This document shows, in pieces, positions 10,237 through 18,314 of a stretch of DNA of 64,000 nucleotides. This DNA is from Polynucleobacter nymphae. GTDB lineage: Bacteria > Pseudomonadota > Gammaproteobacteria > Burkholderiales > Burkholderiaceae. The stretch covers positions 1,364,001-1,428,000 of the forward strand of contig NZ_JACVPA010000001.1 of the NCBI RefSeq assembly GCF_018882155.1, in the 5' to 3' direction. How positions within the stretch are numbered: the stretch's first letter is position 1; each line of letters begins with the position of its first letter. Both the position numbers and the translations under genes were made by a program. The notes under the pieces are model-generated. The model ran no database searches and had not been told where the DNA came from. It worked only from the letters and a program-made list of their open reading frames with translations.

Positions 10237-11018
10237 TTGCTAACTTCAAATTCAGGTGGATTAGGTTTTGAGTGAAAGGGTACACCTTTTATCCATAATT
10301 TCAATGCTTGCCAATGAATTCGGAAGATTACCCCAAGACTCATTAGTGGGTAGCGCAAAAATGCTAGCCAAAGCATGGATTGACTTAAGGGGTGGCTAGT
10401 GCCGCTAATGCTGGTATTAATCAGCGGCCGCCCATCTTCGTGTAGCTCAATCCGATAAACAGAGTTCTTACCGCTATTACTATCTTGCGGGAATAGGAAA
10501 CGAAAATGGTAGTCGCCACGTACTTCACAAAATGGCGAAACATAGAATACTTTTTGACTACGAAGAGTTTCGCCAGAGCGTAATACCTCGCCAGAATTTT
10601 TATGCAATAGATAGCAGTGACGCTCTCCAAAGGTATTGTTCACTTCAGCCAATACTGCTTGAACTTGGCCGTTTGCGCGTGTACATACCCAAAAACTGAC
10701 CGGATTAAATACATAAGCCAAGACCCTGGGAAATGTGTGTAACCAAATTTCTCCATCAATATTTTGAATCTGATTTTCTTGCAGAATGTTTTCAATCCAC
10801 TGCAGACTATCTGCTTGCCCTAAGCCGTGGTCTTTATCAAAGAATGAAAATAGTCCTAGGCGATTGTCATTTAACCCATATTGGCTTAGGAGATCAGGCT
10901 TTTGCTTTCGAGCCCGCATAGGAATCGACAATGTGAAAACGCCATAGCCAAAGGCATTTTTAGCAGGTCTGAGTCGCCGATGTTTTACAACTCCAAAGTT
11001 AATCTTTGGCTGATTCAT
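10233..11018 (-). CDS. DUF1365 domain-containing protein
   Basis: A 261-residue protein with the DUF1365 pattern: H-R-R-L-R-P near the N-terminus, F-N-P-V-S-F-W in the middle, and V-N-N-T-F-G-E-R-H with K-V-F-Y-V-S-P-F downstream. The biochemical function is not established. Its persistent neighbours are the FAD oxidoreductase and CFA-like methyltransferase, as here (4-bp overlap with the latter, direct abutment with the former), so it probably acts on the same lipid. The C-terminal part is hydrophobic (M-L-W-L-A-F-L-R-Y-P-L-M) and may touch the membrane. Confidence 0.85.
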   Translation of the reverse strand: MNQPKINFGVVKHRRLRPAKNAFGYGVFTLSIPMRARKQKPDLLSQYGLNDNRLGLFSFFDKDHGLGQADSLQWIENILQENQIQNIDGEIWLHTFPRVLAYVFNPVSFWVCTRANGQVQAVLAEVNNTFGERHCYLLHKNSGEVLRSGETLRSQKVFYVSPFCEVRGDYHFRFLFPQDSNSGKNSVYRIELHEDGRPLINTSISGTSHPLSQSMLWLAFLRYPLMSLGVIFRIHWQALKLWIKGVPFHSKPNPPEFEVSK

Positions 11019-12407
11019 TTATTGTGCGTCTTGCTTGGGATGGGTATTTTGTGGCGAATGGATGCCTTCTATTAAGGCTTCTGCGACCAATTCACCAGAG
11101 CGTAAACCATCTTCATGAAAGCCAAATCCAGTCCAGGCACCGCAATACCAGATTGATGCTACACCTTGAATGAGTGGTAATTCTTTCTGAGCTTGGATAG
11201 CGCTCATATCAAATACGGGGTGCGAATAATGAATTTCTTGATGTACTAGCTTTGGGTCCGGCTCTGAAGCAGGGTTTAGGCTGACAATAATTTGCGTGTC
11301 TTTTAATTGAGTGGGTAGCGGTTGCAGGCGATTAATGAGGTAGTTCACGCTCACATGCTGTTTTGATGAGGGCTTCATGCCAGATTTAGCAGTGTAATTC
11401 CAGGCAGCCCAGCAACGTTTAGCCTCTGGCAGAAAACGGACGTCTGTATGGAGGATGGCACGATTTTTTTGGTAAGGTATTGCTGCCAAAATATTTCTAG
11501 CCTGTTGATGAATGCCATGAAGTAGATCAAGGCTTTGGTCACTGTGGCACGCCATCACAATCTCATCAAAAAAAACAGACCCAGACTGAGTGACTACTTC
11601 AACTTGAGACGCGTTATCTTGCTTTGCATTTACCCGCACAACGCCTTCGCGCACAATCTTCACTTTAGACTCTTCTAGAGCTGCAATAATCCGCTTAACG
11701 TACTCTCGAGAACCGCCTTGAATAGTTAGCCACTGTGGACGGTTCTGAATTTGTAGCAAACCATGGTTATGGCAAAAGCGCACCATCGTTTGAATCGGAA
11801 ACTCAAGCATCTGCCCAACAGAGCATGACCAGATGGCGCCAATCATTGGTAGAAAATAATTCTCTCTGAAGCTTTGACTAAATCGGTTGCGATCTAAAAA
11901 ATTGGCAATGGTTTCATCAGGCTCTTTGTAAAGATGACCCGCTTCAATTTGCTGATGAGCTAGCCGGGAAGCTAGGCGGTTAAAGCGCAAGATGTCATAA
12001 GCCATCCTCCAGAAGGAGGGAGATAAAAGATTCGATCTTTGCCCAAAAAAAGAGTTCAGGTCGTTGCCTGCCCATTCAATATTTTGATGGGCATGTTTTT
12101 TATCGGATGTATCAATTGATACAGAAAAGGACATTTCAGAAGGCGCTACTGGCGCTTGAATTTCTTCAAAGAGACGTAGTAGGCGCGGATAGGTTTTGCG
12201 GTTGAAGACCAAGAACCCAGTGTCAACACCATGACTGATTTCCTGGCCATCAATCTTGCATTTGAAGTCGACTGTGTTGCTATGCCCCCCGATATGATTG
12301 CCACCCTCATATAAGGTCAGATCAAATTCAGGATGTTGCCTTAGAGCATAAGCGCACCCAAGGCCAGAGATACCAGCACCAACAATGGCAATTCTTTTTT
12401 TAATCAC
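11019..12407 (-). CDS. FAD-dependent oxidoreductase (amine oxidase fold)
   Basis: A 462-residue flavoprotein with a dinucleotide-binding motif G-A-G-I-S-G-L-G at the N-terminus, then E-G-G-N-H-I-G-G-H. The C-terminal flavin-contact motif is G-A-W-T-G-F-G-F-H-E-D-G-L-R-S-G. This is the architecture of the desaturase or dehydrogenase-like proteins that accompany DUF1365 and CFA-type enzymes. The reaction on lipid is inferred, not shown. It overlaps the glutathione peroxidase gene upstream by 4 bp and abuts DUF1365 downstream, so it is operonic. Confidence 0.85.
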   Translation of the reverse strand: MIKKRIAIVGAGISGLGCAYALRQHPEFDLTLYEGGNHIGGHSNTVDFKCKIDGQEISHGVDTGFLVFNRKTYPRLLRLFEEIQAPVAPSEMSFSVSIDTSDKKHAHQNIEWAGNDLNSFFGQRSNLLSPSFWRMAYDILRFNRLASRLAHQQIEAGHLYKEPDETIANFLDRNRFSQSFRENYFLPMIGAIWSCSVGQMLEFPIQTMVRFCHNHGLLQIQNRPQWLTIQGGSREYVKRIIAALEESKVKIVREGVVRVNAKQDNASQVEVVTQSGSVFFDEIVMACHSDQSLDLLHGIHQQARNILAAIPYQKNRAILHTDVRFLPEAKRCWAAWNYTAKSGMKPSSKQHVSVNYLINRLQPLPTQLKDTQIIVSLNPASEPDPKLVHQEIHYSHPVFDMSAIQAQKELPLIQGVASIWYCGAWTGFGFHEDGLRSGELVAEALIEGIHSPQNTHPKQDAQ

Positions 12408-12985
12408 TGAGATTTTTCTCCTAAGAGTTTTTCAATCTCTGCAGTGATGGTGCTGCTTGTCGGTTTGGTCATGCTGCCATACGAATCAACGACATTCCCA
12501 TTTCGGTCGATTAAATATTTATAGAAATTCCATTTTGGAGTTGTGCCGGTTTTAGCAATCAACATTTTGAAGAGAGGGTTCGCATTACTTCCCGTAACTG
12601 AGCTTTTTGCAAACATCGGAAATTTTACGTCGTACGTATTTTTACAAAAGTCAGCAATCTCTTTATTGCTCCCCGGCTCTTGTTGGCCAAAGTCGTTAGA
12701 CGGAAAGCCTAAAACGACAAGGCCCCGATCTTTGTATTTGGCATAGACCTTTTCTAGACCTTCATATTGGCTTGTAAACCCACAAAAGCTAGCAGTATTT
12801 ACAGCCAAAATTACTTTACCCTGGTACTGGCAAAGATTTTGAGGCGCCTCATCCTGTAGGCGAAGAAAGGTCTGGGATAGAAGAGGGCTGCAGTTAGGTG
12901 CAGCATTTGCAAGTTGGGCGCCCGATAAAAAGGCAAGTAGGGTAAAAACCCAGGTAGAAACTAGGCGGATTGTCTCGGGGGGCAT
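12404..12985 (-). CDS. Glutathione peroxidase, exported
   Basis: A 193-residue thiol peroxidase reducing hydroperoxides, probably lipid peroxides in the periplasm. A signal peptide is visible at residues 1-28 (ending A-N-A). The catalytic residue is Cys68 in N-T-A-S-F-C-G-F-T, in place of selenocysteine. The G-F-P-S-N-D-F-G-Q-Q-E-P motif supplies the catalytic Gln, and W-N-F the Trp. It is the first gene of the leftward operon gpx-FAD-DUF1365-CFA-SDR, which links peroxide defence to lipid modification. No -10 motif at the leaderless position is seen. Confidence 0.9.
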   Translation of the reverse strand: MPPETIRLVSTWVFTLLAFLSGAQLANAAPNCSPLLSQTFLRLQDEAPQNLCQYQGKVILAVNTASFCGFTSQYEGLEKVYAKYKDRGLVVLGFPSNDFGQQEPGSNKEIADFCKNTYDVKFPMFAKSSVTGSNANPLFKMLIAKTGTTPKWNFYKYLIDRNGNVVDSYGSMTKPTSSTITAEIEKLLGEKSQ

Positions 12986-13066
12986 GTAGCAACTTTTTTT
13001 ATCGGGTTATTAGTCCTCAAGTCTAAGACATTCTGGGTAATATCGCTCGAAGTTAGCCAAAGCCAT

Positions 13067-13072
13067 TAATAT
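13067..13072 (+). promoter_or_regulatory. -10-like hexamer, leaderless position, rfaE2
   Basis: TAATAT with 6 nt (TGAGCC) to the ATG at 13079. No SD sequence precedes the start. Confidence 0.4.
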
Positions 13073-13078
13073 TGAGCC

Positions 13079-13567
13079 ATGACTTCTTTGCCCCCACCTT
13101 CTTTTGAGTCCAAGGTTTGTCCTTTAGACCAGCTGACTGCTCGCATTGCAAAGCTTCCAAGACCTCTGGTCTTTACCAATGGGGTGTTTGACATTCTTCA
13201 TCGTGGACATGCTAGCTATCTGGCTCAGGCCCGCGCCTTAGGAGCAAGCTTAGTAGTTGGCGTGAATTCAGATGCTTCAGTCAAGATGCTGGGCAAAGGT
13301 GAGGATAGGCCAATTAATTCTGAGGCAGATCGTCAGGCTTTATTAGCAGCTCTTGAAAGTGTGGACATGGCTGTACTATTTGCTGAGCAAACACCAGTGA
13401 GCTTGATTGAGAAAATCCGTCCTGATATTTACGTTAAGGGCGGTGATTATGAAATTGATACTCTTGAGGAAACGCGTTTGGTAAAGACTTGGGGTGGGAA
13501 AGCGATCGCTATTCCATTTCTATACGAGCGTTCTACCACTAGCTTGCTAGGTAAGATCCGCTCTTAA
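13079..13567 (+). CDS. rfaE2: D-glycero-beta-D-manno-heptose 1-phosphate adenylyltransferase
   Basis: Nucleotidyltransferase making ADP-heptose for the LPS inner core. The 162-residue protein corresponds to the C-terminal half of bifunctional HldE; the kinase half is encoded separately in betaproteobacteria. The signature F-T-N-G-V-F-D-I-L-H-R-G-H contains the HxGH nucleotide-binding motif, and V-G-V-N-S-D-A-S-V and the late E-R-S-T-T motif are also present. It converges with coaX with a 4-bp overlap. The start is supported by the hexamer 6 nt upstream. Confidence 0.93.
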   Translation: MTSLPPPSFESKVCPLDQLTARIAKLPRPLVFTNGVFDILHRGHASYLAQARALGASLVVGVNSDASVKMLGKGEDRPINSEADRQALLAALESVDMAVLFAEQTPVSLIEKIRPDIYVKGGDYEIDTLEETRLVKTWGGKAIAIPFLYERSTTSLLGKIRS

Positions 13568-14385
13568 AGATTATGTAGTAACCAAGCCCAAATACCCCGT
13601 AGCACCAAGCCATCAATCACTTCAGTTGCCTCTACAGCTAAAGTAGATTGCGTTTGAGATTGACTCATCTCAGCTGCCAAGATCTTGGCATTGCCACCAT
13701 CGATCCAAACTCTTGCAACCGGATGATTCATTTCTTTTGCCAATTGAATAGCATATTGAATAGCGCCGATTTGCGCAGCATCGCAACCACCAATGATTGC
13801 GTTATTTGTTGATAAGCCAAAACTATAGCTAGTCTCGTTACGCACTGCTAGTGGTAATTGAGCAGTATTGCCTTCTAGGCTTTTTTGCATCAACTCAAGT
13901 CCAGGTAATATCCATCCGCCATAGTGAACACCATTAGCGCCAAGTAAATCAATGGTTGTGGCTGTGCCAGCATTAATGATGAGTGTGTTGGCCTTAGATA
14001 GGGAGCGTGCCCCGATAACCGCAGCCCAGCGGTCCGCACCAAGTTTGCTTGGGTCTTGGTAGAGAGTGCGTACACCATTGTATTGGCTATTACCCCTGAG
14101 CTGTTTCCAGGAAACATCATTCCATTGTGGAAATAGTGATTGGAGGTTTTCAATTGCATCTTTACCAGCAACACAAGTAAACCCAATGGCATCTGGTTTG
14201 GGTAAGGTTTTAGCAATGTAATCTGCTAGCTCGGCCCTATGTTCAGACGAGGCTAGAGATTTACTGCTGATGGATCCAGAATAAGCCCACATTTTTTTTT
14301 GTCGATCTGATGGCTGTTGTGTTGATTCAACGGCAGCCCATTTAAGACGCGTATTGCCAACATCAAATAGTAAGTAAAGACTCAT
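13564..14385 (-). CDS. coaX: Type III pantothenate kinase
   Basis: Catalyses the first committed step of CoA synthesis, phosphorylating pantothenate. The 273-residue protein has the ASKHA-fold motifs of CoaX: D-V-G-N-T-R-L-K-W-A at the N-terminus, L-G-A-D-R-W-A-A-V in the middle, and N-A-G-T-A-T-T-I-D next. It is co-transcribed with birA (4-bp overlap), a conserved pair. CoaX proteins resist feedback by CoA, unlike CoaA. coaD, a later enzyme of the pathway, lies elsewhere in this window. Confidence 0.95.
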   Translation of the reverse strand: MSLYLLFDVGNTRLKWAAVESTQQPSDRQKKMWAYSGSISSKSLASSEHRAELADYIAKTLPKPDAIGFTCVAGKDAIENLQSLFPQWNDVSWKQLRGNSQYNGVRTLYQDPSKLGADRWAAVIGARSLSKANTLIINAGTATTIDLLGANGVHYGGWILPGLELMQKSLEGNTAQLPLAVRNETSYSFGLSTNNAIIGGCDAAQIGAIQYAIQLAKEMNHPVARVWIDGGNAKILAAEMSQSQTQSTLAVEATEVIDGLVLRGIWAWLLHNL

Positions 14386-15182
14386 GTTTGTACTCTTAAG
14401 GAAACATCGCCTGCATGTATGGCAATCATTCGATTATCTTGTTGTAATAGTAATGCGCCGGCTTGATCTATGCCCTGAGCAATCCCATAGATAGGCTCCT
14501 TACCTGCGCCAGATATGCATACCGCCTGGCCTAGATAGGCATCCCATTTTTTCCATTGCTCTTGGCACATCCCAAAACCATGCTGATCAAATTCACTCAG
14601 ATGATGTTCTAGAGAGGCAATGAGTTTTAACCAAAGGTATTCGACATCAGGTAGGTAAGATTGTGATGGAAGAAGTTGATCAAGGGCACTAACCTTTAAA
14701 CCAGATTTGTTTCCTAAACTATTTTCAATTTCCTGAGCATTGTGTAAGTTCATACCAATACCAATAATCATCCACGTGAGATCACTTGCTTTTGCTTGAC
14801 CACCTTCTATTAAGATGCCACCAAGTTTCGCGTTGTTCATTAGTAAATCATTTGGCCATTTCAATCGGAGGCCAGCTTGATAAAGAGCGGCTTCAGTCAA
14901 ATCACATGCTTGTGCAATTCCAGAAATCACTGCTAATCCAACTAAAAGACTCAGACCGGTGAGTTCAGTTGGCTTTCTCTTAAATGGAAAGGCCAAGGAA
15001 AAGCAGATCGAATCTTCTGGTTTGGCTACCCAAGTGCGCCCGGCCCTACCTTTTCCGGCAGTTTGTTTGTGAGCAATGCGAGCTATCGGATCGATCAGCT
15101 CTCCAGCCCGCCAGCGCTCCAAAAGATCGTCATTGGTAGATTTAGTTTGCGCAACGCGTTCAAGGATGCAATTAGCAGTCAT
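14382..15182 (-). CDS. birA: Biotin--[acetyl-CoA-carboxylase] ligase, catalytic form
   Basis: Attaches biotin to the carboxyl carrier protein of acetyl-CoA carboxylase via biotinyl-AMP. The ATP/biotin loop G-K-G-R-A-G-R-T-W and the K-W-P-N-D-L catalytic-lysine motif are present, and a short C-terminal domain follows. At 266 residues it lacks the N-terminal winged helix of E. coli BirA, so it should not act as a repressor of biotin genes. It overlaps coaX by 4 bp. The intergenic space to vanZ is only 37 bp, and TACAAT sits 6 nt from the ATG. Confidence 0.95.
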   Translation of the reverse strand: MTANCILERVAQTKSTNDDLLERWRAGELIDPIARIAHKQTAGKGRAGRTWVAKPEDSICFSLAFPFKRKPTELTGLSLLVGLAVISGIAQACDLTEAALYQAGLRLKWPNDLLMNNAKLGGILIEGGQAKASDLTWMIIGIGMNLHNAQEIENSLGNKSGLKVSALDQLLPSQSYLPDVEYLWLKLIASLEHHLSEFDQHGFGMCQEQWKKWDAYLGQAVCISGAGKEPIYGIAQGIDQAGALLLQQDNRMIAIHAGDVSLRVQT

Positions 15183-15188
15183 TTCGCC

Positions 15189-15194
15189 ATTGTA
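15189..15194 (-). promoter_or_regulatory. -10 hexamer, leaderless position, birA
   Basis: TACAAT on the minus strand, then GGCGAA (6 nt), then the ATG at 15182. It matches five of six -10 consensus bases. No convincing -35 lies 16-18 bp upstream, and there is no SD. Confidence 0.5.
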
Positions 15195-15207
15195 GAAAGG
15201 TCTGACC

Positions 15208-15213
15208 TAGAAT
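15208..15213 (+). promoter_or_regulatory. -10 hexamer, leaderless position, vanZ-like gene
   Basis: TAGAAT, then 6 nt (TGTGGG), then the ATG at 15220. It is divergent from the birA hexamer in the same 37-bp gap, so each promoter's upstream region reaches into the opposite unit. Confidence 0.5.
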
Positions 15214-15219
15214 TGTGGG

Positions 15220-16314
15220 ATGGATCAAAAAGACCAGCGCCCCTATAAGCTTGTATGGCCTCTACAGGCCATGCCGTTGGCTAGGGCAATGAGCCTAAGT
15301 TATGCGCTATTGATTGTCTATGTGAGCCTTAATCCTTTTGATTTTGATTTCCGCAACGGCATTGACGCTTGGGCTTGGGTACAGGCGCCGCTACCCCGTT
15401 TTATCACTCTATTCGATGTTTCCATCAATATCTTGGCATACATCCCTTTTGGATTTCTGCTGGTTTTTGCTGCCTATCCCCGTTGGCGTAACTTTGTGGC
15501 ATTAAGTATTGCCTTAGTCCTTAGTGCTCTACTGGCATTGAGTGTGGAAACCCTGCAGTCCTGGGTTCCAACCCGCATCCCTAGCCAGATGGATTGGTGG
15601 GCAAATATATTGGGGGGTTTATTGGGCGGCTTATTGGCTATTCCCCTTGGACCGCAATGGTTGTCAGGTAGTGTAATTCGTCGTCGTTTTGATCAATGGT
15701 TTGGTCTTAACTGGGCTGCATGTGCGCTCTTCTTATTATTTCCCTGGTCACAAATTTATCCCCAAAGTTCATGGCTAGGTACGGGGGTTTGGGGTCATGC
15801 TATTTTTGGTTCGATTGATTGGGGAACTTTGGTCATTAATCAGATAGCGCAAGAAACTCTGATTACAGCGCTCTGTTGGCTTGGCGTTGCTTTATTGCTT
15901 TCGTCAGGCCTACGCACTAATGCTCCCCAGTGGCGCATTCTAAATGGCTTACTTTGTTTAACCGTGGTGATGAAAACTTTTTTTACTGCTCTTCAGTTTG
16001 GCGGAGAATTTAGCCTCATATGGCTAACAGCTGGTGCTCTGTGGGGAATGGTATTAGCAAGCGGTTTATTAAGTTGGGCTTTACGCCTAAATCAAAAAAG
16101 AAGACTTTGCATGGCGTTATTTTGTTTGTTCACTGCCACTATTGCTATTAATGTATTGCCCGATAATCCATATTTCATCATGAACCTGCGGCATTGGCAT
16201 CAAGGGCGCTTATTGCACTTTAATGAGCTAATGCAATGGGTATCAGTGGTATGGTTACCCATTGCCTTAGTTTGGATGATCCGTAACGCGGCAGCACTGA
16301 AACTAAAACACTGA
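15220..16314 (+). CDS. VanZ-like family membrane protein
   Basis: A 364-residue, very hydrophobic protein with roughly nine to ten predicted transmembrane helices. The first third matches the VanZ-like family: Y-V-S-L-N-P-F-D-F, then I-N-I-L-A-Y-I-P-F-G-F, then E-T-L-Q-S-W-V-P-T-R and D-W-W-A-N-I-L-G-G. Single-domain VanZ proteins are about 150 residues, so this is a longer form with an additional membrane domain of unknown role. No molecular function is established for such proteins. The ferredoxin gene follows after 16 bp but seems to have its own promoter. Confidence 0.8.
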   Translation: MDQKDQRPYKLVWPLQAMPLARAMSLSYALLIVYVSLNPFDFDFRNGIDAWAWVQAPLPRFITLFDVSINILAYIPFGFLLVFAAYPRWRNFVALSIALVLSALLALSVETLQSWVPTRIPSQMDWWANILGGLLGGLLAIPLGPQWLSGSVIRRRFDQWFGLNWAACALFLLFPWSQIYPQSSWLGTGVWGHAIFGSIDWGTLVINQIAQETLITALCWLGVALLLSSGLRTNAPQWRILNGLLCLTVVMKTFFTALQFGGEFSLIWLTAGALWGMVLASGLLSWALRLNQKRRLCMALFCLFTATIAINVLPDNPYFIMNLRHWHQGRLLHFNELMQWVSVVWLPIALVWMIRNAAALKLKH

Positions 16315-16318
16315 CGAA

Positions 16319-16324
16319 TATAAT
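16319..16324 (+). promoter_or_regulatory. Consensus -10 hexamer, leaderless position, ferredoxin gene
   Basis: Perfect TATAAT, then 6 nt (TTTCTT), then the ATG at 16331. It begins inside the 16-bp gap after the VanZ-like gene, suggesting an independent leaderless transcript. Confidence 0.55.
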
Positions 16325-16330
16325 TTTCTT

Positions 16331-16639
16331 ATGAGCTTTTCACACCACCTGTTTTTTTGTTTGAACCAACGCAGTAATGGCGAAGATTGCTGCGATCGCC
16401 ATAATGCATTTGCATTGTTTGAGTATGCAAAAAGTAGAGTCAAAGAACTTGGACTCTCCGGGCCTGGAAAGATCCGCGTGAATAAAGCGGGATGCTTGGA
16501 TCGCTGTGCTGATGGCCCTGTGATGGTGGTCTATCCAGAAGGTATTTGGTATACCTTAATCGATCAGGATGATGTTGAAGAAATTATCCAATCTCATTTA
16601 ATTGCTGGGCGCCCAGTAAAGCGCCTAGAGTTGTCATAG
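16331..16639 (+). CDS. Thioredoxin-like [2Fe-2S] ferredoxin
   Basis: A 102-residue protein of the NuoE/Shethna-type thioredoxin-like ferredoxin fold. Cluster ligands are visible as Cys10, Cys20 or Cys21, Cys55 and Cys59 (G-C-L-D-R-C), followed by the typical G-P-V-M-V-V-Y-P-E-G-I-W-Y. It should bind one [2Fe-2S] cluster and act in the cytosol as a small electron carrier; its partner is unknown. It is followed after 19 bp by a serine hydrolase, a pairing common in betaproteobacteria. Confidence 0.88.
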   Translation: MSFSHHLFFCLNQRSNGEDCCDRHNAFALFEYAKSRVKELGLSGPGKIRVNKAGCLDRCADGPVMVVYPEGIWYTLIDQDDVEEIIQSHLIAGRPVKRLELS

Positions 16640-16658
16640 TTCAGTTGAAAGTTTTCCC

Positions 16659-17375
16659 ATGAATAGCCGTACAAAAGTAATCCATATTGAAGGTATTGTT
16701 GGTGCGATGGAAATGTCCATCGATTTACCAGATGAATTAAAAAGTGATCCCTCCTTTAGTATTCGTGGTTTGGCATTAGTTGCTCACCCTCATCCACTGA
16801 TGGGCGGCACGATGGATAACAAAGTGGCACAGACCATGGCGCGCGCTTTCAATCAATTAGGTTATGTCAGCGTGCGTCCTAATTTTCGGGGTGTAGGTGG
16901 TACTGCTGGTGTGCATGATGAAGGTGTGGGTGAGTTAGAAGATTTATTACACGTCACTGATTGGATGTGCACCCCTTCAAGTTGGACACAATTTGAGGCT
17001 ACTACCAACCAAACTTGGGTTGCAAGTTCAAATACTTTGCCGCTGGTAGTTTCCGGATTTTCATTCGGTAGCTTTGTTGGTAGTCACTTGGTCCAAAGAC
17101 TTGCTGATCTAGGCCGTCCTGCTGAACGTTTGGTGATGGTGGGCAGTGCAGCTGGTAAATGGACATTAGCCCCCGTGCCTGCAGATACTATTCTGATCCA
17201 TGGTGAGCTAGATGAAACCATTCCCTTGACTAATGTTTTTGATTGGGCTCGTCCGCAAGAGCTCACTGTGCAAGTAGTTCCTGGCGCAGATCACTTCTTT
17301 CACCGCAGATTGCATTGCATTCGCAACATCATTACAGGCGCCTGGCTAGGCATGCCAGACCATCGTAAACAATAA
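16659..17375 (+). CDS. Alpha/beta hydrolase
   Basis: A 238-residue cytosolic hydrolase. It has the oxyanion region A-H-P-H-P-L-M-G-G-T-M, the nucleophile elbow G-F-S-F-G (Ser in the middle), a plausible acid in H-G-E-L-D-E-T and the late His in G-A-D-H-F-F-H. The fold and triad are clear, but the substrate is not. It lies between the ferredoxin and DUF493-lipB genes, with 18-19 bp gaps suggesting one operon. Confidence 0.85.
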   Translation: MNSRTKVIHIEGIVGAMEMSIDLPDELKSDPSFSIRGLALVAHPHPLMGGTMDNKVAQTMARAFNQLGYVSVRPNFRGVGGTAGVHDEGVGELEDLLHVTDWMCTPSSWTQFEATTNQTWVASSNTLPLVVSGFSFGSFVGSHLVQRLADLGRPAERLVMVGSAAGKWTLAPVPADTILIHGELDETIPLTNVFDWARPQELTVQVVPGADHFFHRRLHCIRNIITGAWLGMPDHRKQ

Positions 17376-17393
17376 GAGAAATTGAAGAAAACT

Positions 17394-17660
17394 ATGGCCG
17401 AAGAAAAATCACTCATTGAATACCCTTCCCAATTTCCAATTAAGGTGATGGGCAAGGCCAACCCAGAATATCTACCAGCGATCATTCATATTGCTAAACA
17501 ATTTGACCCCACCTTTGATGAGACTAAAGTTGAGCAGCGACCCTCTAAGGATGGTAATTACTTGGGCATCACTTTGCCTATTACAGCTACCAGTCGTGAA
17601 CAGTTAGATGAGCTATATAGAACTTTGTCGACGCATCCGCTAGTTAGCATTGTTTTGTAA
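17394..17660 (+). CDS. DUF493 (YbeD) family protein
   Basis: An 88-residue protein with the YbeD/DUF493 ferredoxin-like regulatory fold pattern: Y-P-S-Q-F-P-I-K-V-M-G near the N-terminus and S-K-D-G-N-Y-L-G-I-T in the middle. The ATG at 17394 was chosen over a TTG 12 nt upstream (17382). It sits 9 bp before lipB, its usual neighbour, so a role around lipoate attachment is commonly guessed but unproven. Confidence 0.85.
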   Translation: MAEEKSLIEYPSQFPIKVMGKANPEYLPAIIHIAKQFDPTFDETKVEQRPSKDGNYLGITLPITATSREQLDELYRTLSTHPLVSIVL

Positions 17661-17669
17661 TTCATTTTT

Positions 17670-18314
17670 ATGCCTGCTTTAGTAAAACATCTCGGTTTAG
17701 CAGATTACGTCTCTACTTATGAGGCGATGCGATTGTTTACTAAAGAGCGTAATAGTGCAACACCTGATGAGATTTGGGTTGTAGAGCATCCCCCCGTGTT
17801 TACTTTAGGACTTGCGGGTGATGCGAGCAATTTACATTCACCTAGTGGGCAAATTCCACTAGTGCAAGTTGATCGAGGCGGCGAGATTACGTATCACGGG
17901 CCCGGTCAGATTGTTGTCTATCTCTTACTTGACCTTAAACGTTTAGGAATCTTTGTAAAAGAATTGGTCTCTCGTATTGAGCAGGCAGTGATTAACACCT
18001 TGGCAGATTTTGGGATTCAGGCAGAAAGACATCCAGGAGCTCCTGGGATTTATGTTTTAGACCAGCCTGGGGTGCCAGTAGAGTGGGTTGGAGCCAAGGT
18101 GGCTGCCTTGGGCCTCAAAGTCTCTAAAAGCTGCTCCTATCATGGTCTAGCACTCAATGTGGCAACAGATCTTGAGGCTTTTAGTCGCATCCACCCTTGT
18201 GGCTATGAGGGCTTAAAGACAGTTGATATGCAAACTCTTGGGATCAAGGACAATGTAGACACTATTAGCCAAAGGCTTTTAGAGCATTTACAAAAGCAAC
18301 TGATGCCATCATGA
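17670..18314 (+). CDS. lipB: Octanoyl-[ACP]:protein N-octanoyltransferase
   Basis: Transfers octanoyl from ACP to lipoyl domains of 2-oxoacid dehydrogenases and the glycine cleavage H protein, the first step of lipoate synthesis. Motifs are [12 protein letters not shown] near residues 69-80, catalytic Lys143 (G-A-K-V-A-A-L-G) and catalytic Cys155 in C-S-Y-H-G-L-A-L-N. At 214 residues it is a normal length. It overlaps lipA by 4 bp (ATGA), so the octanoyl product and its sulfur insertion enzyme are made together. Confidence 0.96.
   Translation: MPALVKHLGLADYVSTYEAMRLFTKERNSATPDEIWVVEHPPVFTLGLAGDASNLHSPSGQIPLVQVDRGGEITYHGPGQIVVYLLLDLKRLGIFVKELVSRIEQAVINTLADFGIQAERHPGAPGIYVLDQPGVPVEWVGAKVAALGLKVSKSCSYHGLALNVATDLEAFSRIHPCGYEGLKTVDMQTLGIKDNVDTISQRLLEHLQKQLMPS

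Noticed and set aside
12986..13078. Sigma-E/ECF promoter before the gpx-CFA operon
   Set aside because: I looked for a TGATCC-like -35 with a suitable -10 and found none.
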